Numbered from the stretch's first letter, positions 19,657 to 28,248 are shown. The stretch is 34,560 bases of DNA from Acetobacter okinawensis JCM 25146 (GCF_000613865.1 NZ_BAJU01000027.1:1-34560); one strand, 5' to 3'. Notes: generated by a model from the letters alone, not told the origin. A program made the numbers and translations.

Positions 19657-21640
19657 ACTTCACCCGGCTTGAGAAACAAAACGTCTCGTACATGATCGAT
19701 AAGGGCGCGCAATTCCGGTGGTGCGCCGCGGGCGAGGTTTTTACGTGTGATCCTGCTCAGCGCGGCAAGGTGCGTTTCCGGCTTACTTCGACTGAGGAAA
19801 AGATACGGATACCAAGCGAAATTATCGTCCCACTGTTCGTCTGTGTAGATATCCGGCTTCCCGTTGGTTTTGAGGACGACCTTCTTTTTCTCGGCAATCG
19901 CCTCCTCCGTTGTCCTGGGACCTCGGCCGCCCGGATTGGGATGTTGGTAAGCAGCCGGAAACGCTTCCAGCATTGCAAAATCTAGGTCGATGGGATCGGA
20001 AAAGAAAACGGCTTCATGCCTGAGGCTTGAAGCCAGTTATTATCTTCCCAGTCGTCCAGAACATCTTCATCAACCAGATCGTCGAGATCATCGAGATCGA
20101 TCGTGCCATCAACGATGAGGGGATTTGCGGTGAAATCGCGGCCTATCTGTTTGAGAGCAGCGAAGGCGCTTCGGATCATGTTGGCGCCGCCATGGGCTCG
20201 ACCAAGGTCAAAATCCAACAATGTTGCGTAGGGAATGCCAAGATCGGTGAATAGTCTCCAGAAGTGTGAGACATAGCGGCCGCCTAAGGGGACGATCGGC
20301 ACAAAAGAAGGGTCAAGCTGCACGCCTCTGACTTCAGCAAGCCTGGGGAGAACAATCTGCTCCGAATCCCCTTCAGCCAGAATCACGAACCGTGCAAAGT
20401 AGAGTTCAGGGTAAGAGCGAACTGCGAGGCGCACATAGGTGCTTGCTTCCGTATCGCCTTCAGGCAGAGTTAGCTGCTTCACGGAGGCGCACCGCGTCTG
20501 TCGGTCAAGCCGAAAATAGCGGACCTCGTCCGCCTCAATACGTGAGAGGATACTCGCACTATGGCTTGAGATGAGCGCCTGAGCCGTGTCCATTTCTCCG
20601 ATTTCCCGTGCCTGCGTCATGATCCGAGACAGAAAAAACGGGGAAAGACTGTTTTCAGGCTCCTCAATCGCAAGGAGAGTCAGGTGGGTGCGGCGGAGCT
20701 TTTCCTGATCAAACGGGCTTTCCGTTGCAGCGAGTGTAAGCGCTGCCTGTTCAGTTTCTAGCGTCGCAGCCGTCAGAGCAATGTGGAAAAGCGAACGCTG
20801 ACCGTCACTGAGATCGGCAAGGACCCGATTTCGACCAGCTTCGTCAGGATGGAAAACAAATTCCGCGCGCCGCACCAGTTCTTCGATACTGCTCTCGATC
20901 AGCCGGAGATTAGGGGTCGTATCCGTGTCGCCCTCGTAAACCTGCTGCCACCTGTGCGTTAGGCGCTTAATGATGAAGTCTGCTGGCGCCTCTTGCTCAA
21001 ACTGTTTTTGGATAAGCTCGGCGCCTTCCGTCGCGCGAGCGCCAAGGTCAGTAGACCAGAGCGCTGCTCTCCAGAGGCGACCTTTTAGAAGCTCGGTTAC
21101 ACGGTCGGTGGCGTTGCGCAGGGCAGGAACGTAGATGACCTGGATACTCGCGCGATCAACGGCGGAGACCTTTGGACAAGCGTCCCAGTCAAATTCGTCG
21201 TCGAGTGTCGTGATCCATCTGATATCTTCTTCTACCGTGCCGTCCAACGTACCGTCTTCCATCCATTTGGCGACAAGCCGGATACGCACTTTTAGCGGTC
21301 CATCGGACTCCGATGCAGCCATTTGGTTGAAAAAATCGGGAACAGAGCTGGCGTCTTCGTCCTCTTCATCATCCAACTCAGGGAAACCGAGCATGCACTC
21401 GATTTCGAGACACCGTCCGTCAGGCAGTTCCTCCTCGTTCTGAGCGATATGGAAGTCTTTTTTTGTAACAGTCCTATCCGTCCTCATTACACCAAATAGA
21501 CGGGAAAGCGCTTGAAAAAGCGTTGTCTTGCCTGCACCGTTCCCCCCAACGAAAGCAGTCACCTGCTCTTGTAGACTCACTTCCGTCCATTCGGGACCAA
21601 AGCATCGAAAGTTTCGTATTGATATAGTTTCGATTTTCAT
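19653..21640 (-). pseudogene. gajA: OLD-family ATPase-TOPRIM nuclease, Gabija GajA type, with a C-terminal frameshift
   Basis: OLD-type protein: an ABC ATPase followed by a TOPRIM nuclease. Walker A FVGGNGAGKTTLFQAL, signature DLSDGQRSLFHIA, Walker B LTLLAIEEPENSLSP, and switch His ALISSHSASILSR make up the ATPase. The TOPRIM domain has FVILAEGDSEQIVLPRL and LLDFDLGRA (DxD). The frame stops at 19982 after KPFSFPIPST; adding one T in the run at 20000-20008 gives KPFFFSDPIDLDFAMLEAFP, a typical OLD C-terminal sequence, which continues to the stop at 19653. The 106-residue frame at 19653-19973 is therefore this protein's C-terminus, not a separate gene. Repaired length is about 662 aa. Together with the UvrD gene this is a class 2 OLD / Gabija pair. 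Confidence 0.8.
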
Positions 21641-21823
21641 AAAAAGATCTCGCTATGACTGCTCTGTGCACTTTTTTAAGAGCGGTTGAAGAAATATCTT
21701 CTCCCAGAATTCTGTTTTAATCAGCACAGTTCTCAACCTCTCATTATTGCATTTCAAATTACAAAATTTTTTCGTAAAATCCGAATAAGCGCTTTGCACG
21801 AATAGTTCGTACATCGTTGTAAT

Positions 21824-21863
21824 TGCCATTTATTTAACTGACCAGTCAGTTAAATAAATGGCA
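21824..21863. promoter_or_regulatory. 40-bp perfect palindrome, TetR-operator-like, orphan
   Basis: TGCCATTTATTTAACTGAC (21824-21842), then CA, then its exact complement to 21863: a 19-bp stem. The central AACTGACCAGTCAGTT has the form of operators bound by TetR/AcrR-type repressors. No TetR gene or regulated pump is present nearby, so it may be a relic, an operator for gajA (start about 185 bp away), or a cruciform-forming site. Confidence 0.55.
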
Positions 21864-21975
21864 GCTATTCTCGACATAGGTAGCGCTGTTAACTGCCAGC
21901 CAACTTTCGACCCAACGCGTCAATAGGAACCTGCACTATTCATGTCCGTTATGCGGAACGCGATTTGGAAACCTG

Positions 21976-22080
21976 TATGTCCGAGTTGAAGGCGACTGCC
22001 GCCTGTCTGCTTCTGCATCACTGAGCGGACAGGCAGATTTTGGGGGGGGATGCGGAATGTCTGGTTTCGGTTAGAAAGTC
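21976..22080. repeat. Junction repeat copy C
   Basis: TATGTCCGAGTTGAAGGCG at 21976-21994 matches copies A and B in about 15 of 19 positions. An imperfect hairpin (CCTGTCTGCT with AGCGGACAGG, one mismatch) follows, and the core GGGGGGGATGCGGAATGTC starts at 22043. GAGCGGACAGGCAGAT (22023-22038) is identical to copy B. It separates the Gabija-type pair from the PIN module. Confidence 0.6.
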
Positions 22081-22366
22081 TTATAAAGCGGGGGTCTTCG
22101 CCAATCTCGATGCGGATCACCGGGTCGAAACGAAAATGCCCTGCATCGACTACTAAGGCAACGTCCGGAGGTGCGTGACTTCGAGCGTTAGACTACAGAA
22201 ATTGACGTCCGTGTCGCCATATTGACTTGCTTCACGGCGCTGGTATCCAATAACACGTCCTGTCCTAAAAACATCAATAAAGCAGAGCACGTCCATCTAC
22301 CATTGCTGCAATAGACTTCCAAAGTAAGCATGAACGACAACCAACCGAAGGATAAGGAAAGAGCGA

Positions 22367-22535
22367 ATGGTCATATTGAACATTGAACAAATTGTTACGA
22401 AATCTCTGGGCGGATGGCCTGGGGAGATGGAATGATGTTCGACTGCGCTCTGGTGGAAACATGCCAGATGATAGTCTCGATATTACAGACCCAGAAGTAA
22501 TGGATCTTATCCACATAGCCTCAAAATTGAAGTGA
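22367..22535 (+). pseudogene. Small protein (about 55 aa) upstream of the PIN gene, probably one base too long
   Basis: Too short and too broken to be obvious as an ORF. ATG 22367 follows AAGGAAAG with ideal spacing and reads MVILNIEQIVTKSLGGWPG. Removing one G from the run at 22421-22424 continues as RWNDVRLRSGG, then MPDDSLDITDPEVMDLIHIA, then SKLK and a stop at 22533-22535. That stop overlaps the GTG start of the PIN gene (GTGA), the usual coupling of an antitoxin or immunity gene to its toxin. The role as antitoxin or partner is inference from this position; no family is recognised. Confidence 0.5.
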
Positions 22536-23390
22536 CGGATAGGATAGAGAATATGATTGTTGACAACAAAATGACACTTTCTGAATTTCAGGCGCGCGCA
22601 CTATTATCGTCTGGACAAGGACCGAAGATCTTCAAAAGGAATCGAGTATTTAGACCGGAAACAGTCGTTTACTTCGACCAAAATGTATTTTCTGATTTAA
22701 ATGATGATGAGATCGCCTTTTGTAAAAAAAATCGTAAGACCAAATTTGCTTATAGTCCCGCCCATGCGGAAGAAATATTCAGAATGCAACAAAGCGAAAA
22801 AAAAAGATCGAATCATAAGAATAATATCTCATCTCACCAATGGATTATCTATACAACCGAAAAGAATAAAGGAGCCAATGAAATTTTTCAAAGAAGAACT
22901 AAGCTACGTTATCGATAGGTGCAAATCCGATAGAGATGCTACCGGCGCCGTCGAACAAGTTAAAATAGCAAACATAGATTCAAATAAAAATCCAGATTTA
23001 GAGAGGGTAAAGGAGGTAAACAGCAGAACTTCCAATGTATTGATGGATTTGACTGATGAAGAATTTTCTAAGCTTATTAAGGAAAGTAAGAGTCACTCTC
23101 CATCTCCGCGCAAAGAAGATTTTTCTAAATTCAGAGATTTTGGGAGCATAAATCATTGTTTCTATACTCTTCACAACATACTAGACGTAATGAATTTCAA
23201 AGTTGATAGGGGCGAGCGCGCAAAGAGAAGTGCTTTGTATGATATAGAACACTCAAAATACGCATCAGCATGCGATATATTTGTTACAGAAGACAAGCGG
23301 CTTCTTTCACGAGCAAAAATTATTTTCGAGTTTATGAAAATAAAAACTCGGGTCGGAACAAAAGAGCAATTTTTTTCCGGAGCAATGTAG
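22532..23390 (+). pseudogene. PIN-like nuclease domain protein, split at an A9 run
   Basis: About 285 aa when repaired. The first frame runs to VYFDQNVFSDLNDDEIAFCK and YSPAHAEEIFRMQQSEKK, then shifts at nine A's (22797-22805). With eight A's it continues DRIIRIISHLTNGLSIQPKR and onward to the stop at 23390. The scattered acidic residues FDQN near the start of the fold, HAEE, and CDIFVTEDKRLLSRA near the C-terminus match the order of catalytic Asp/Glu in PIN-like RNases. GTG 22532 overlaps the stop of the small upstream gene. The module is AT-rich and bounded by junction repeats C and E. It is probably a toxin-type RNase acting in defence or plasmid addiction. The exact family is unknown to me. 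Confidence 0.6.
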
Positions 23391-23472
23391 CGGCGAGAGA
23401 ACCGCGCGGATTTTTATTTTGGGGTTTATGTCCGCTTTACGAAAAGCTGAATTCTTACTTCAATGTCAGAAT

Positions 23473-23497
23473 GGAGGCGTAAGCGGAAGGTATAGGT
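23473..23497 (+). repeat. Junction repeat copy E (core only)
   Basis: GGAGGCGTAAGCGGAAGGT followed by ATAGGT. The segment AAGCGGAAGGTATAGGT is identical to copy F at 27367-27383. The IS5-type element begins immediately after it, so the insertion abuts this repeat. Confidence 0.6.
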
Positions 23498-24788
23498 GGA
23501 GGGTTCGAAAAACCTTCTGGATTTGAGGGTTCCTCTGTGATTCCATCTCTCCTGCGTTGATTGGGGATGATGGCAGATGAAGCAGCCGGGTTTCTTTGAT
23601 GTTGAAGAGCGGCTGGCCCGGTTAAGCGGGCTTGGCGATCAGCTTGAGGCATTTTCCCGGACTGTGGATTTTGAGGTGTTCCGCCCTGATCTGGAGAAGG
23701 CTCTGGCCTATTCAGATGGGAGCAAAGGTGGACGACCGCCGTTTGATCCCGTGTTGATGTTCAAGATTCTGGTGATCCAGACGCTGAACAATCTGTCCGA
23801 CGAGCGAACGGAATATCTGATCAACGATCGCCTCTCCTTTATGCGTTTCCTTGGGCTGGGACTTTCAGATCGGGTGCCGGATGCCAAAACGGTCTGGCTG
23901 TATCAAAAGCGTCTGACCCAGGCGGGTGCGATCGATGGGCTGTTCAACCGCTTTGATGCGACCCTGCGCAACGCCGGGTATTTGCCGATGTCAGGCCAGA
24001 TCCTGGATGCCAGACTGGTAGCGGCTCCAAAGCAGCGGAACACCAACGCAGAGAAAGCCGATCTTCGGGAAGGACGTATTCCTGAAAACTGGCAGGACAA
24101 GCCGTCAAAGCTGTCGCACAAGGATCGTCATGCGCGCTGGACGCTAAAGTTCACCAAAGCGAAGCGGCAGGATGATGGAACCATGCCATCCAGTGATCTC
24201 GCCATCCCGTTCTTTGGCTATAAATCGCATGTTTCCATCGATCGGAAATACCGGTTCATCCGGAAATGGAAAACAACGCATGCCGCCGCCAGTGATGGCG
24301 CGAGATTGAGAGAGGGGCTGCTGGATAAAACCAATACGGCCTCAAGTGTCTGGGCTGACACGGCCTATCGCTCAAAAGCCAACGAAGACTTCATGGAAAA
24401 GCAGGGATTTGTTTCCAAGGTTCATCGCAAAAAGCCGCATCTCAAGCCTATGCCCCGGCATATCCAGAAATCAAATGCTGGAAAGTCGGTCATCCGCTCG
24501 CGTGTCGAGCATGTCTTTGCCGATCAGAAGTCACAGACGGGGCTGTTTGTCCGGACTGTCGGTATCACCCGAGCCACCATGAGGATCGGCCTGGCCAATA
24601 TCGTCTACAACATGCGCCGCTTCCTCTTCCTCGAAAGATTGAACGCGAGCGCGTAGTCATTCAGCAGGGGACAACACTCGATCTGCTCAAAACGCAGATC
24701 GAATGCTACCCCAGATAGCGTCAATCAGCACGCCAAAAGCCCAAAATCAAAACCAAGGTACATCAACCAATAGTTCTTCGATCCCTCC
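23498..24788 (+). mobile_element. IS5-type insertion sequence
   Basis: Bounded by imperfect terminal inverted repeats: left GGAGGGTTCGAAAAAC, right (complement) GGAGGGATCGAAGAAC, similar to the ends of IS5 itself. It carries one complete transposase gene and is about 1.29 kb. I see no clean target duplication: the 4 bp outside are AGGT and ATGT. The DNA just outside the right end begins an inverted copy of 27501-27527, so this side may have been rearranged. Confidence 0.8.
23577..24656 (+). CDS. IS5-family transposase (IS5 subgroup)
   Basis: 359-aa DDE transposase. The N-terminal region (MKQPGFFDVEERLARLSGLG) and the GGRPPFDPVLMFKILVIQTL block are typical of IS5. Catalytic candidates are the first Asp in GQILDARLVAA, the second in SVWADTAYRSK, and the Glu of SRVEHVFADQKSQ (the R-x-x-E YREK-like motif). 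The C-terminal VGITRATMRIGLANIVYNMR closes the domain. The reading frame is intact, so the element should be able to move. It has an independent start within the IS, 80 bp from the left end. Confidence 0.9.
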   Translation: MKQPGFFDVEERLARLSGLGDQLEAFSRTVDFEVFRPDLEKALAYSDGSKGGRPPFDPVLMFKILVIQTLNNLSDERTEYLINDRLSFMRFLGLGLSDRVPDAKTVWLYQKRLTQAGAIDGLFNRFDATLRNAGYLPMSGQILDARLVAAPKQRNTNAEKADLREGRIPENWQDKPSKLSHKDRHARWTLKFTKAKRQDDGTMPSSDLAIPFFGYKSHVSIDRKYRFIRKWKTTHAAASDGARLREGLLDKTNTASSVWADTAYRSKANEDFMEKQGFVSKVHRKKPHLKPMPRHIQKSNAGKSVIRSRVEHVFADQKSQTGLFVRTVGITRATMRIGLANIVYNMRRFLFLERLNASA

Positions 24789-24789
24789 A

Positions 24790-24816
24790 TGTCGAAAACC
24801 AGAAGATAATGATAAT
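24790..24816. repeat. 27-bp inverted repeat, left copy
   Basis: Starts TGTCGAAAACCAGAAGATAA directly after the IS right end and is the exact reverse complement of 27501-27527. Similarity continues weakly for about 12 more bases. The pair encloses the MarR-monooxygenase segment. The region 24817-25153 that follows has no gene I can support. Confidence 0.7.
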
Positions 24817-25153
24817 TCGAATGCTGTTTTATCAGTGAGTTATGAATCCATTTAATATGGATAGTATTCTATTTGGCCGAGAAAAAACCACTGATTAGTG
24901 ATAAAAACAGCAAGTGAAATTTGAGAGTTTATCTCTTTAGCGTTTATGTCAACAATGGGGGATTACAGACTGTCCGCAGCTGAGAGGGAGACACGAAAAG
25001 CAGACGCTGCCGTATTATCCGATCCCACCCGTTGTACAACTTTTGCCCATCTGCTTCTTTCGTCAGGTCTGGCGCCCAAATTCAGGAGAGAAGGAGGGCA
25101 CGATGGATCCCACACGGAACGTCGCGACGCTGTTCCTTGTCTCCGCTCCCGGT

Positions 25154-25606
25154 TCAGAGAGCCTTCATCGACGTTGCAAGCACGTCTCCAGTCCGGGTGA
25201 GGAAGTGCATGATGAGCTCGAATTCGCTGTCGCTGTATCCGTCCAGTTCCTGCCGCATCATGCCGCCCAGTTCCCGATAGAGCGTAGATGCTTGTTCCGA
25301 AATGGAACCGCTCGCCTTCAGCAGAACCCGGCGCTTATCGGATTGGTCACGCGCGCGCTCGACCAAACCCTGAGTCTCCATCTTTTCGATCAGCCCGGAC
25401 ACGGTTCCGAGTTGCAACCCCGCCTCCTGTGCCAGTGTCGTCATCGGCAACGGCCCCAGAAGCGCGATCAGCCGCAGACATTTGAATTCGGTCGCCGTCA
25501 GACCGAGGCGTTCAGCCACTTTCTGGTGGAACAGTACGAGGCGGGCCGCAAAAAGCTGGATCGTGGGGACATAACGCGCAAAGCGTTCGCTTGACTTATC
25601 GGGCAT
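25154..25606 (-). CDS. MarR-family transcriptional regulator
   Basis: About 150 aa, starting at ATG 25606 (MPDKSSERFARYVPTIQLFA); an upstream in-frame start at 25657 would extend into the operators and is not favoured. The winged-HTH core is visible as LTATEFKCLRLIALLGPLPM, TTLAQEAGLQLGTVSGLIEK and METQGLVERARDQSDKRRVL, the last being the D-x-R-x-x wing typical of MarR. It is divergent from the monooxygenase with 54 bp between start codons and two palindromes in that gap. It probably represses both genes until an aromatic ligand binds. Confidence 0.85.
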   Translation of the reverse strand: MPDKSSERFARYVPTIQLFAARLVLFHQKVAERLGLTATEFKCLRLIALLGPLPMTTLAQEAGLQLGTVSGLIEKMETQGLVERARDQSDKRRVLLKASGSISEQASTLYRELGGMMRQELDGYSDSEFELIMHFLTRTGDVLATSMKAL

Positions 25607-25611
25607 AATAG

Positions 25612-25645
25612 TTAGATTTCCTAAGTATATTGTTAGATATTCTAA
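25612..25645. promoter_or_regulatory. Two MarR-type operators in the divergent gap
   Basis: TTAGATTTCCTAA at 25612-25624 and TTAGATATTCTAA at 25633-25645 are inverted repeats whose centres are 21 bp apart, two helical turns. Both lie between the start codons of the MarR regulator and the monooxygenase, so dimers could bind side by side on one DNA face. Confidence 0.6.
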
Positions 25646-25660
25646 GGAGTCGCGCACGCC

Positions 25661-27250
25661 ATGTCGATCCCCTCATCCTGCACCGTTCTCGTCGTCGGTG
25701 GCGGCATCGTCGGCCTGACGGCTGCCGCCTTCCTCGCAAAACATGGCGTAGACGCCGTGCTCGTCGAACGGCGCTCATCGCCGTCGAAACGTCTGCGTGC
25801 GAAGTTTTTCTATCCGCGAACGATCGAACTCTATCGCTCGCTCGGTATTGAGCCGGAGATCGCAACGCCTTCCGGCATGCTGACCGATGCCGCGATCATC
25901 CACTCCCTGGCAGGAGAGGAAATCCGCCGCTGGACACTTCCGGCCATTGAAGGGACAGCTGCTTCGCCCTGCGTGGCCTCGTCCATCAAGCAGCAGGATC
26001 TGGAGTGCATCGTGCGGGACACGGCGCAGCGTCTGGGGGCGCGTCTCTTCTTCGATCATGTGCTGACGGCGCTCGACCCGCATCCCGACGGCGCGATCGC
26101 AACAGTCAGGGTCGGCGACGGGACCGAGACCACGCTCAACGCCGATTACGTGATCGGATGCGACGGCAACAAGAGTATGGTGCGCGATCGTCTCGGTATC
26201 GGGACCGAAGGACTGGGCGATCTCGTCCATTCCATGAGCATCACGCTCCGCTGTGACATTCGCGACGCTCTGCGCGGGCGGCCCCTCAGCTTTGCATGGG
26301 TGCGGCAGGCCGGTATCAATGCCTTCCTGTCATGGAGCACCGATCTCACCTCGGTCGTCCTGAGCGTCGAGTACGATCCGATGGACGCGGACGATGCTGC
26401 GCGCTTTACGCCGGAAAACTGCCGATCGCTTGCGGCCTCCTGCCTTGGAATGCCGCCGGACCGGATCGAGGTAGTCGATATCCATCCCTGGTGCCTGTCC
26501 TCCTGGTATGCCGACAGCTTCCGGCGAGGTCGGGTCTTCTTGGCTGGCGACGCCATTCACAGCACGCCGCCGCTTGGCGGGTTCGGGGCCAATACCGGCA
26601 TTCACGATGCCCATAATCTGGCGTTGAAGCTTGTTTCCGTGATCAAACACGATGCGCCGGAACCGTTACTCGATCTTTATGAAGCGGAACGCGGGCCTGT
26701 GGTCCGGATGGCGGTCGCCCAGGCCACGGCCCGGCTGGCGCAGCGTTCGGACGTCCGGCTTCCCCTGGAGGCGCTTCAGCCGATTCTGGACGAAGAAACG
26801 ATCAGCATGGGGTATCGCTATCCGATCCTGCCCCATGCCGGAAGCGTGCCCAACCCGATCACCGTGCCTCCACGCGACCTTCATGCAGAGCCGGGAACAC
26901 GCGCGCCGCACGTCTGGTTGCACTGGGATGGCGTGCGTCTCTCCAGCCTCGACCTGTTCGGCGACGGGCTGGTGCTGCTGGTTGGGAAAGAGGCGGCCGA
27001 CTGGTGCCGGGAGGCAGAGGCTTTATGCCACCGGCTTGGAATTCCGATGTCCTGTCATGTCGTGGAACGCGACGTCGACGATCTGAACGCGGTGTTTCCG
27101 GCTGCCTACGGGATATCCTCAAGCGGTGTCGTTCTTGTAAGGGCCGATGGGTTCGTCGTGTGGAAGGCCGTGCGGACAACGATTTTCTATGAAGCGGAGT
27201 TTCTGACGGTGCTCGTCAACGCGCGGGAATTACACGGACCTGTTGCGTGA
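25661..27250 (+). CDS. FAD-dependent aromatic monooxygenase (PheA/TfdB/MhpA type)
   Basis: 529-aa flavin hydroxylase that would add one oxygen atom to a phenolic substrate using NAD(P)H and O2. The FAD-binding Rossmann motif is VLVVGGGIVGLTAAAFLAKH, followed by VLVERR at the ribose-binding end. The DG motif is GCDGNKSMVRDRLGI and the second FAD motif GD is VFLAGDAIHSTPPLGGFGAN. The C-terminal about 150 residues form the thioredoxin-like domain of this family (LSSLDLFGDGLVLLVGKEA). AAGGAG lies about 12 bp before ATG 25661. The regulator is its divergent MarR neighbour. The substrate cannot be told from sequence; it may serve aromatic degradation or resistance. Confidence 0.85.
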   Translation: MSIPSSCTVLVVGGGIVGLTAAAFLAKHGVDAVLVERRSSPSKRLRAKFFYPRTIELYRSLGIEPEIATPSGMLTDAAIIHSLAGEEIRRWTLPAIEGTAASPCVASSIKQQDLECIVRDTAQRLGARLFFDHVLTALDPHPDGAIATVRVGDGTETTLNADYVIGCDGNKSMVRDRLGIGTEGLGDLVHSMSITLRCDIRDALRGRPLSFAWVRQAGINAFLSWSTDLTSVVLSVEYDPMDADDAARFTPENCRSLAASCLGMPPDRIEVVDIHPWCLSSWYADSFRRGRVFLAGDAIHSTPPLGGFGANTGIHDAHNLALKLVSVIKHDAPEPLLDLYEAERGPVVRMAVAQATARLAQRSDVRLPLEALQPILDEETISMGYRYPILPHAGSVPNPITVPPRDLHAEPGTRAPHVWLHWDGVRLSSLDLFGDGLVLLVGKEAADWCREAEALCHRLGIPMSCHVVERDVDDLNAVFPAAYGISSSGVVLVRADGFVVWKAVRTTIFYEAEFLTVLVNARELHGPVA

Positions 27251-27358
27251 CGCCCGCTCCGGACAAGAACGGAGTGCCTTAATTTTCTGGAGACTTCGTG
27301 CCACCAAATGACCATGTCTGCTATGTCGAAGCCCGTTCGGGGAACGTATCACTGCGGT

Positions 27359-27383
27359 GAGGGCGCAAGCGGAAGGTATAGGT
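27359..27383 (+). repeat. Junction repeat copy F (core only)
   Basis: GAGGGCGCAAGCGGAAGGT followed by ATAGGT; 17 consecutive bases are shared with copy E. It lies between the monooxygenase and the RelBE module, in the same orientation as the other copies. Confidence 0.6.
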
Positions 27384-27500
27384 CTGTTTGCATGGTGGCC
27401 CGTGCATGTCTGCACGGGCCGGCAACTCTATCATTAACGTCTGCAATTTTATCGCGATTAAGTGGTTTTTTCGGCGACAAAAACGGCAGTCAGCGGCGGA

Positions 27501-27527
27501 TTATCATTATCTTCTGGTTTTCGACAA
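27501..27527. repeat. 27-bp inverted repeat, right copy
   Basis: Exact reverse complement of 24790-24816. The two copies are about 2.7 kb apart and bracket the regulator-monooxygenase pair. This could be the scar of a transposition or an inverted duplication of a resolution site. Confidence 0.7.
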
Positions 27528-27653
27528 CATCGATTGGTTTTTGCCCGGATTTATTACGTCCGACAAGAGAAGTTATCGGACATAAAAACGGGGGAGGGGG
27601 CAGAAACTGGAAAATATCGTAGTTTCAAGTTATGAGTAAATTAGGTTGAATAC

Positions 27654-27699
27654 GAGATACTTGCCTTTACGTTTGTAAAGACGTATTTTACGTATCTCG
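27654..27699. promoter_or_regulatory. relB operator region
   Basis: GAGATAC and GTATCTC form outer arms, with TTTACGTTTGTAAA and ACGTATTTTACGT inside. Overlapping palindromes directly upstream of relB are usual for operators bound by RelB and the RelBE complex. Confidence 0.5.
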
Positions 27700-27716
27700 G
27701 GCAAGGAGAAATGAGT

Positions 27717-27959
27717 ATGGCCTCCATCAATCTGCGGATCGATAGTGCACTGAAGGATCAGGCTTACGCCCGTCTGGCGGAGCTGGGCGTGACACCGTCC
27801 GATCTGATCCGTCAGACCTTCGAATATGTGGTGGAAACCGGGAAACTGCCGGTTGCGCGGCATGTCCTGTCCAATGAGGACGCTGATCTGTTGCAGATTG
27901 TGCGCGAGCGTCTCGCCACACCGCAAGTCCCCGTGACGGTGACGCTGGAAGATCTGTGA
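27717..27959 (+). CDS. relB: RelB/DinJ-family antitoxin
   Basis: 80-aa antitoxin. AAGGAG at 27703-27708 decides the start: ATG 27717 is 8 nt away, whereas ATG 27711 is only 2 nt away. The N-terminal ribbon-helix-helix is ASINLRIDSALKDQAYARLA followed by ELGVTPSDLIRQTFEYVVET, which binds DNA as a dimer. The C-terminal part (RHVLSNEDADLLQIV onward) should wrap and inhibit the toxin. The stop overlaps the toxin's GTG start, so the toxin is made only after the antitoxin. Confidence 0.85.
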   Translation: MASINLRIDSALKDQAYARLAELGVTPSDLIRQTFEYVVETGKLPVARHVLSNEDADLLQIVRERLATPQVPVTVTLEDL

Positions 27960-28246
27960 GCGGCTACACACTCCAGTTTGACCCCCGCGCCCTGAAGGAA
28001 TGGCGCGGTCTTGATCATACGATTCAGGTGCAATTCAAGAAGGTTCTGGCCAAACGGCTGGAAATGCCCCGTATCGAAGCCTCCCGCCTGTCTGGGCCAC
28101 TGAGTGACTGCTACAAAATCAAGCTCAGGACCAATTGCTACAGGCTGGTCTACCGGGTGATCGACAGTCAGGTGGTTGTGCTGGTTCTGGCTATCGGGGA
28201 GCGCGACAAGTTCAGAGCCTATGAACAGGCAGGGAAACGGCTCTGA
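27956..28246 (+). CDS. relE: RelE-family toxin, ribosome-dependent mRNA interferase
   Basis: 96-aa RelE/ParE-superfamily toxin starting at GTG 27956, within the antitoxin stop. Conserved blocks are LQFDPRALKEWRGLD, RIEASRLSGPLSDCYKIKLR, and NCYRLVYRVIDSQVVVLVLA, followed by IGERDKFRAYEQA with the C-terminal Arg/Tyr positions used for catalysis. This fits RelE more than the DNA-gyrase-targeting ParE because of the K-I-K-L-R and Y-R-L-V-Y pattern. It probably stabilises the plasmid. Confidence 0.85.
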   Translation: MSGYTLQFDPRALKEWRGLDHTIQVQFKKVLAKRLEMPRIEASRLSGPLSDCYKIKLRTNCYRLVYRVIDSQVVVLVLAIGERDKFRAYEQAGKRL

Positions 28247-28248
28247 GC

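Larger units (their letters stand above)
21641..22366. other. Intergenic region with a long palindrome and junction repeat copy C
   Basis: About 725 bp without a supported gene. It contains the 40-bp palindrome at 21824-21863 and the repeat at 21945-22080, described separately. The rest shows only short frames. The gajA promoter, pointing left, should lie in the AT-rich part 21660-21820. Confidence 0.45.
27251..27629. other. Intergenic region with repeat F, a strong hairpin and a possible resolvase-site remnant
   Basis: No gene. It contains copy F (27359-27383), the hairpin GGCCCGTGCA-TGTC-TGCACGGGCC (27397-27420, perfect 10-bp stem), the right copy of the 27-bp inverted repeat (27501-27527), and, around 27560-27585, GTCCGAC / GTTATCGGAC in inverted orientation, which resembles the TGTCYGATAA half-sites bound by Tn3-family resolvases. 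The hairpin may terminate the monooxygenase transcript, although no T-run follows. Confidence 0.45.

Noticed and set aside
19653..19973. 106-aa gene between the OLD and UvrD genes as a new third component
   Set aside because: One added base near 20004 joins it smoothly to the OLD protein; its sequence is the expected OLD C-terminus.
11404..27383. Calling the array a true integron
   Set aside because: The recombinase shows no clear IntI-specific insertion, genes lie in both orientations, and D-F copies are too short for attC; kept only as an analogy.
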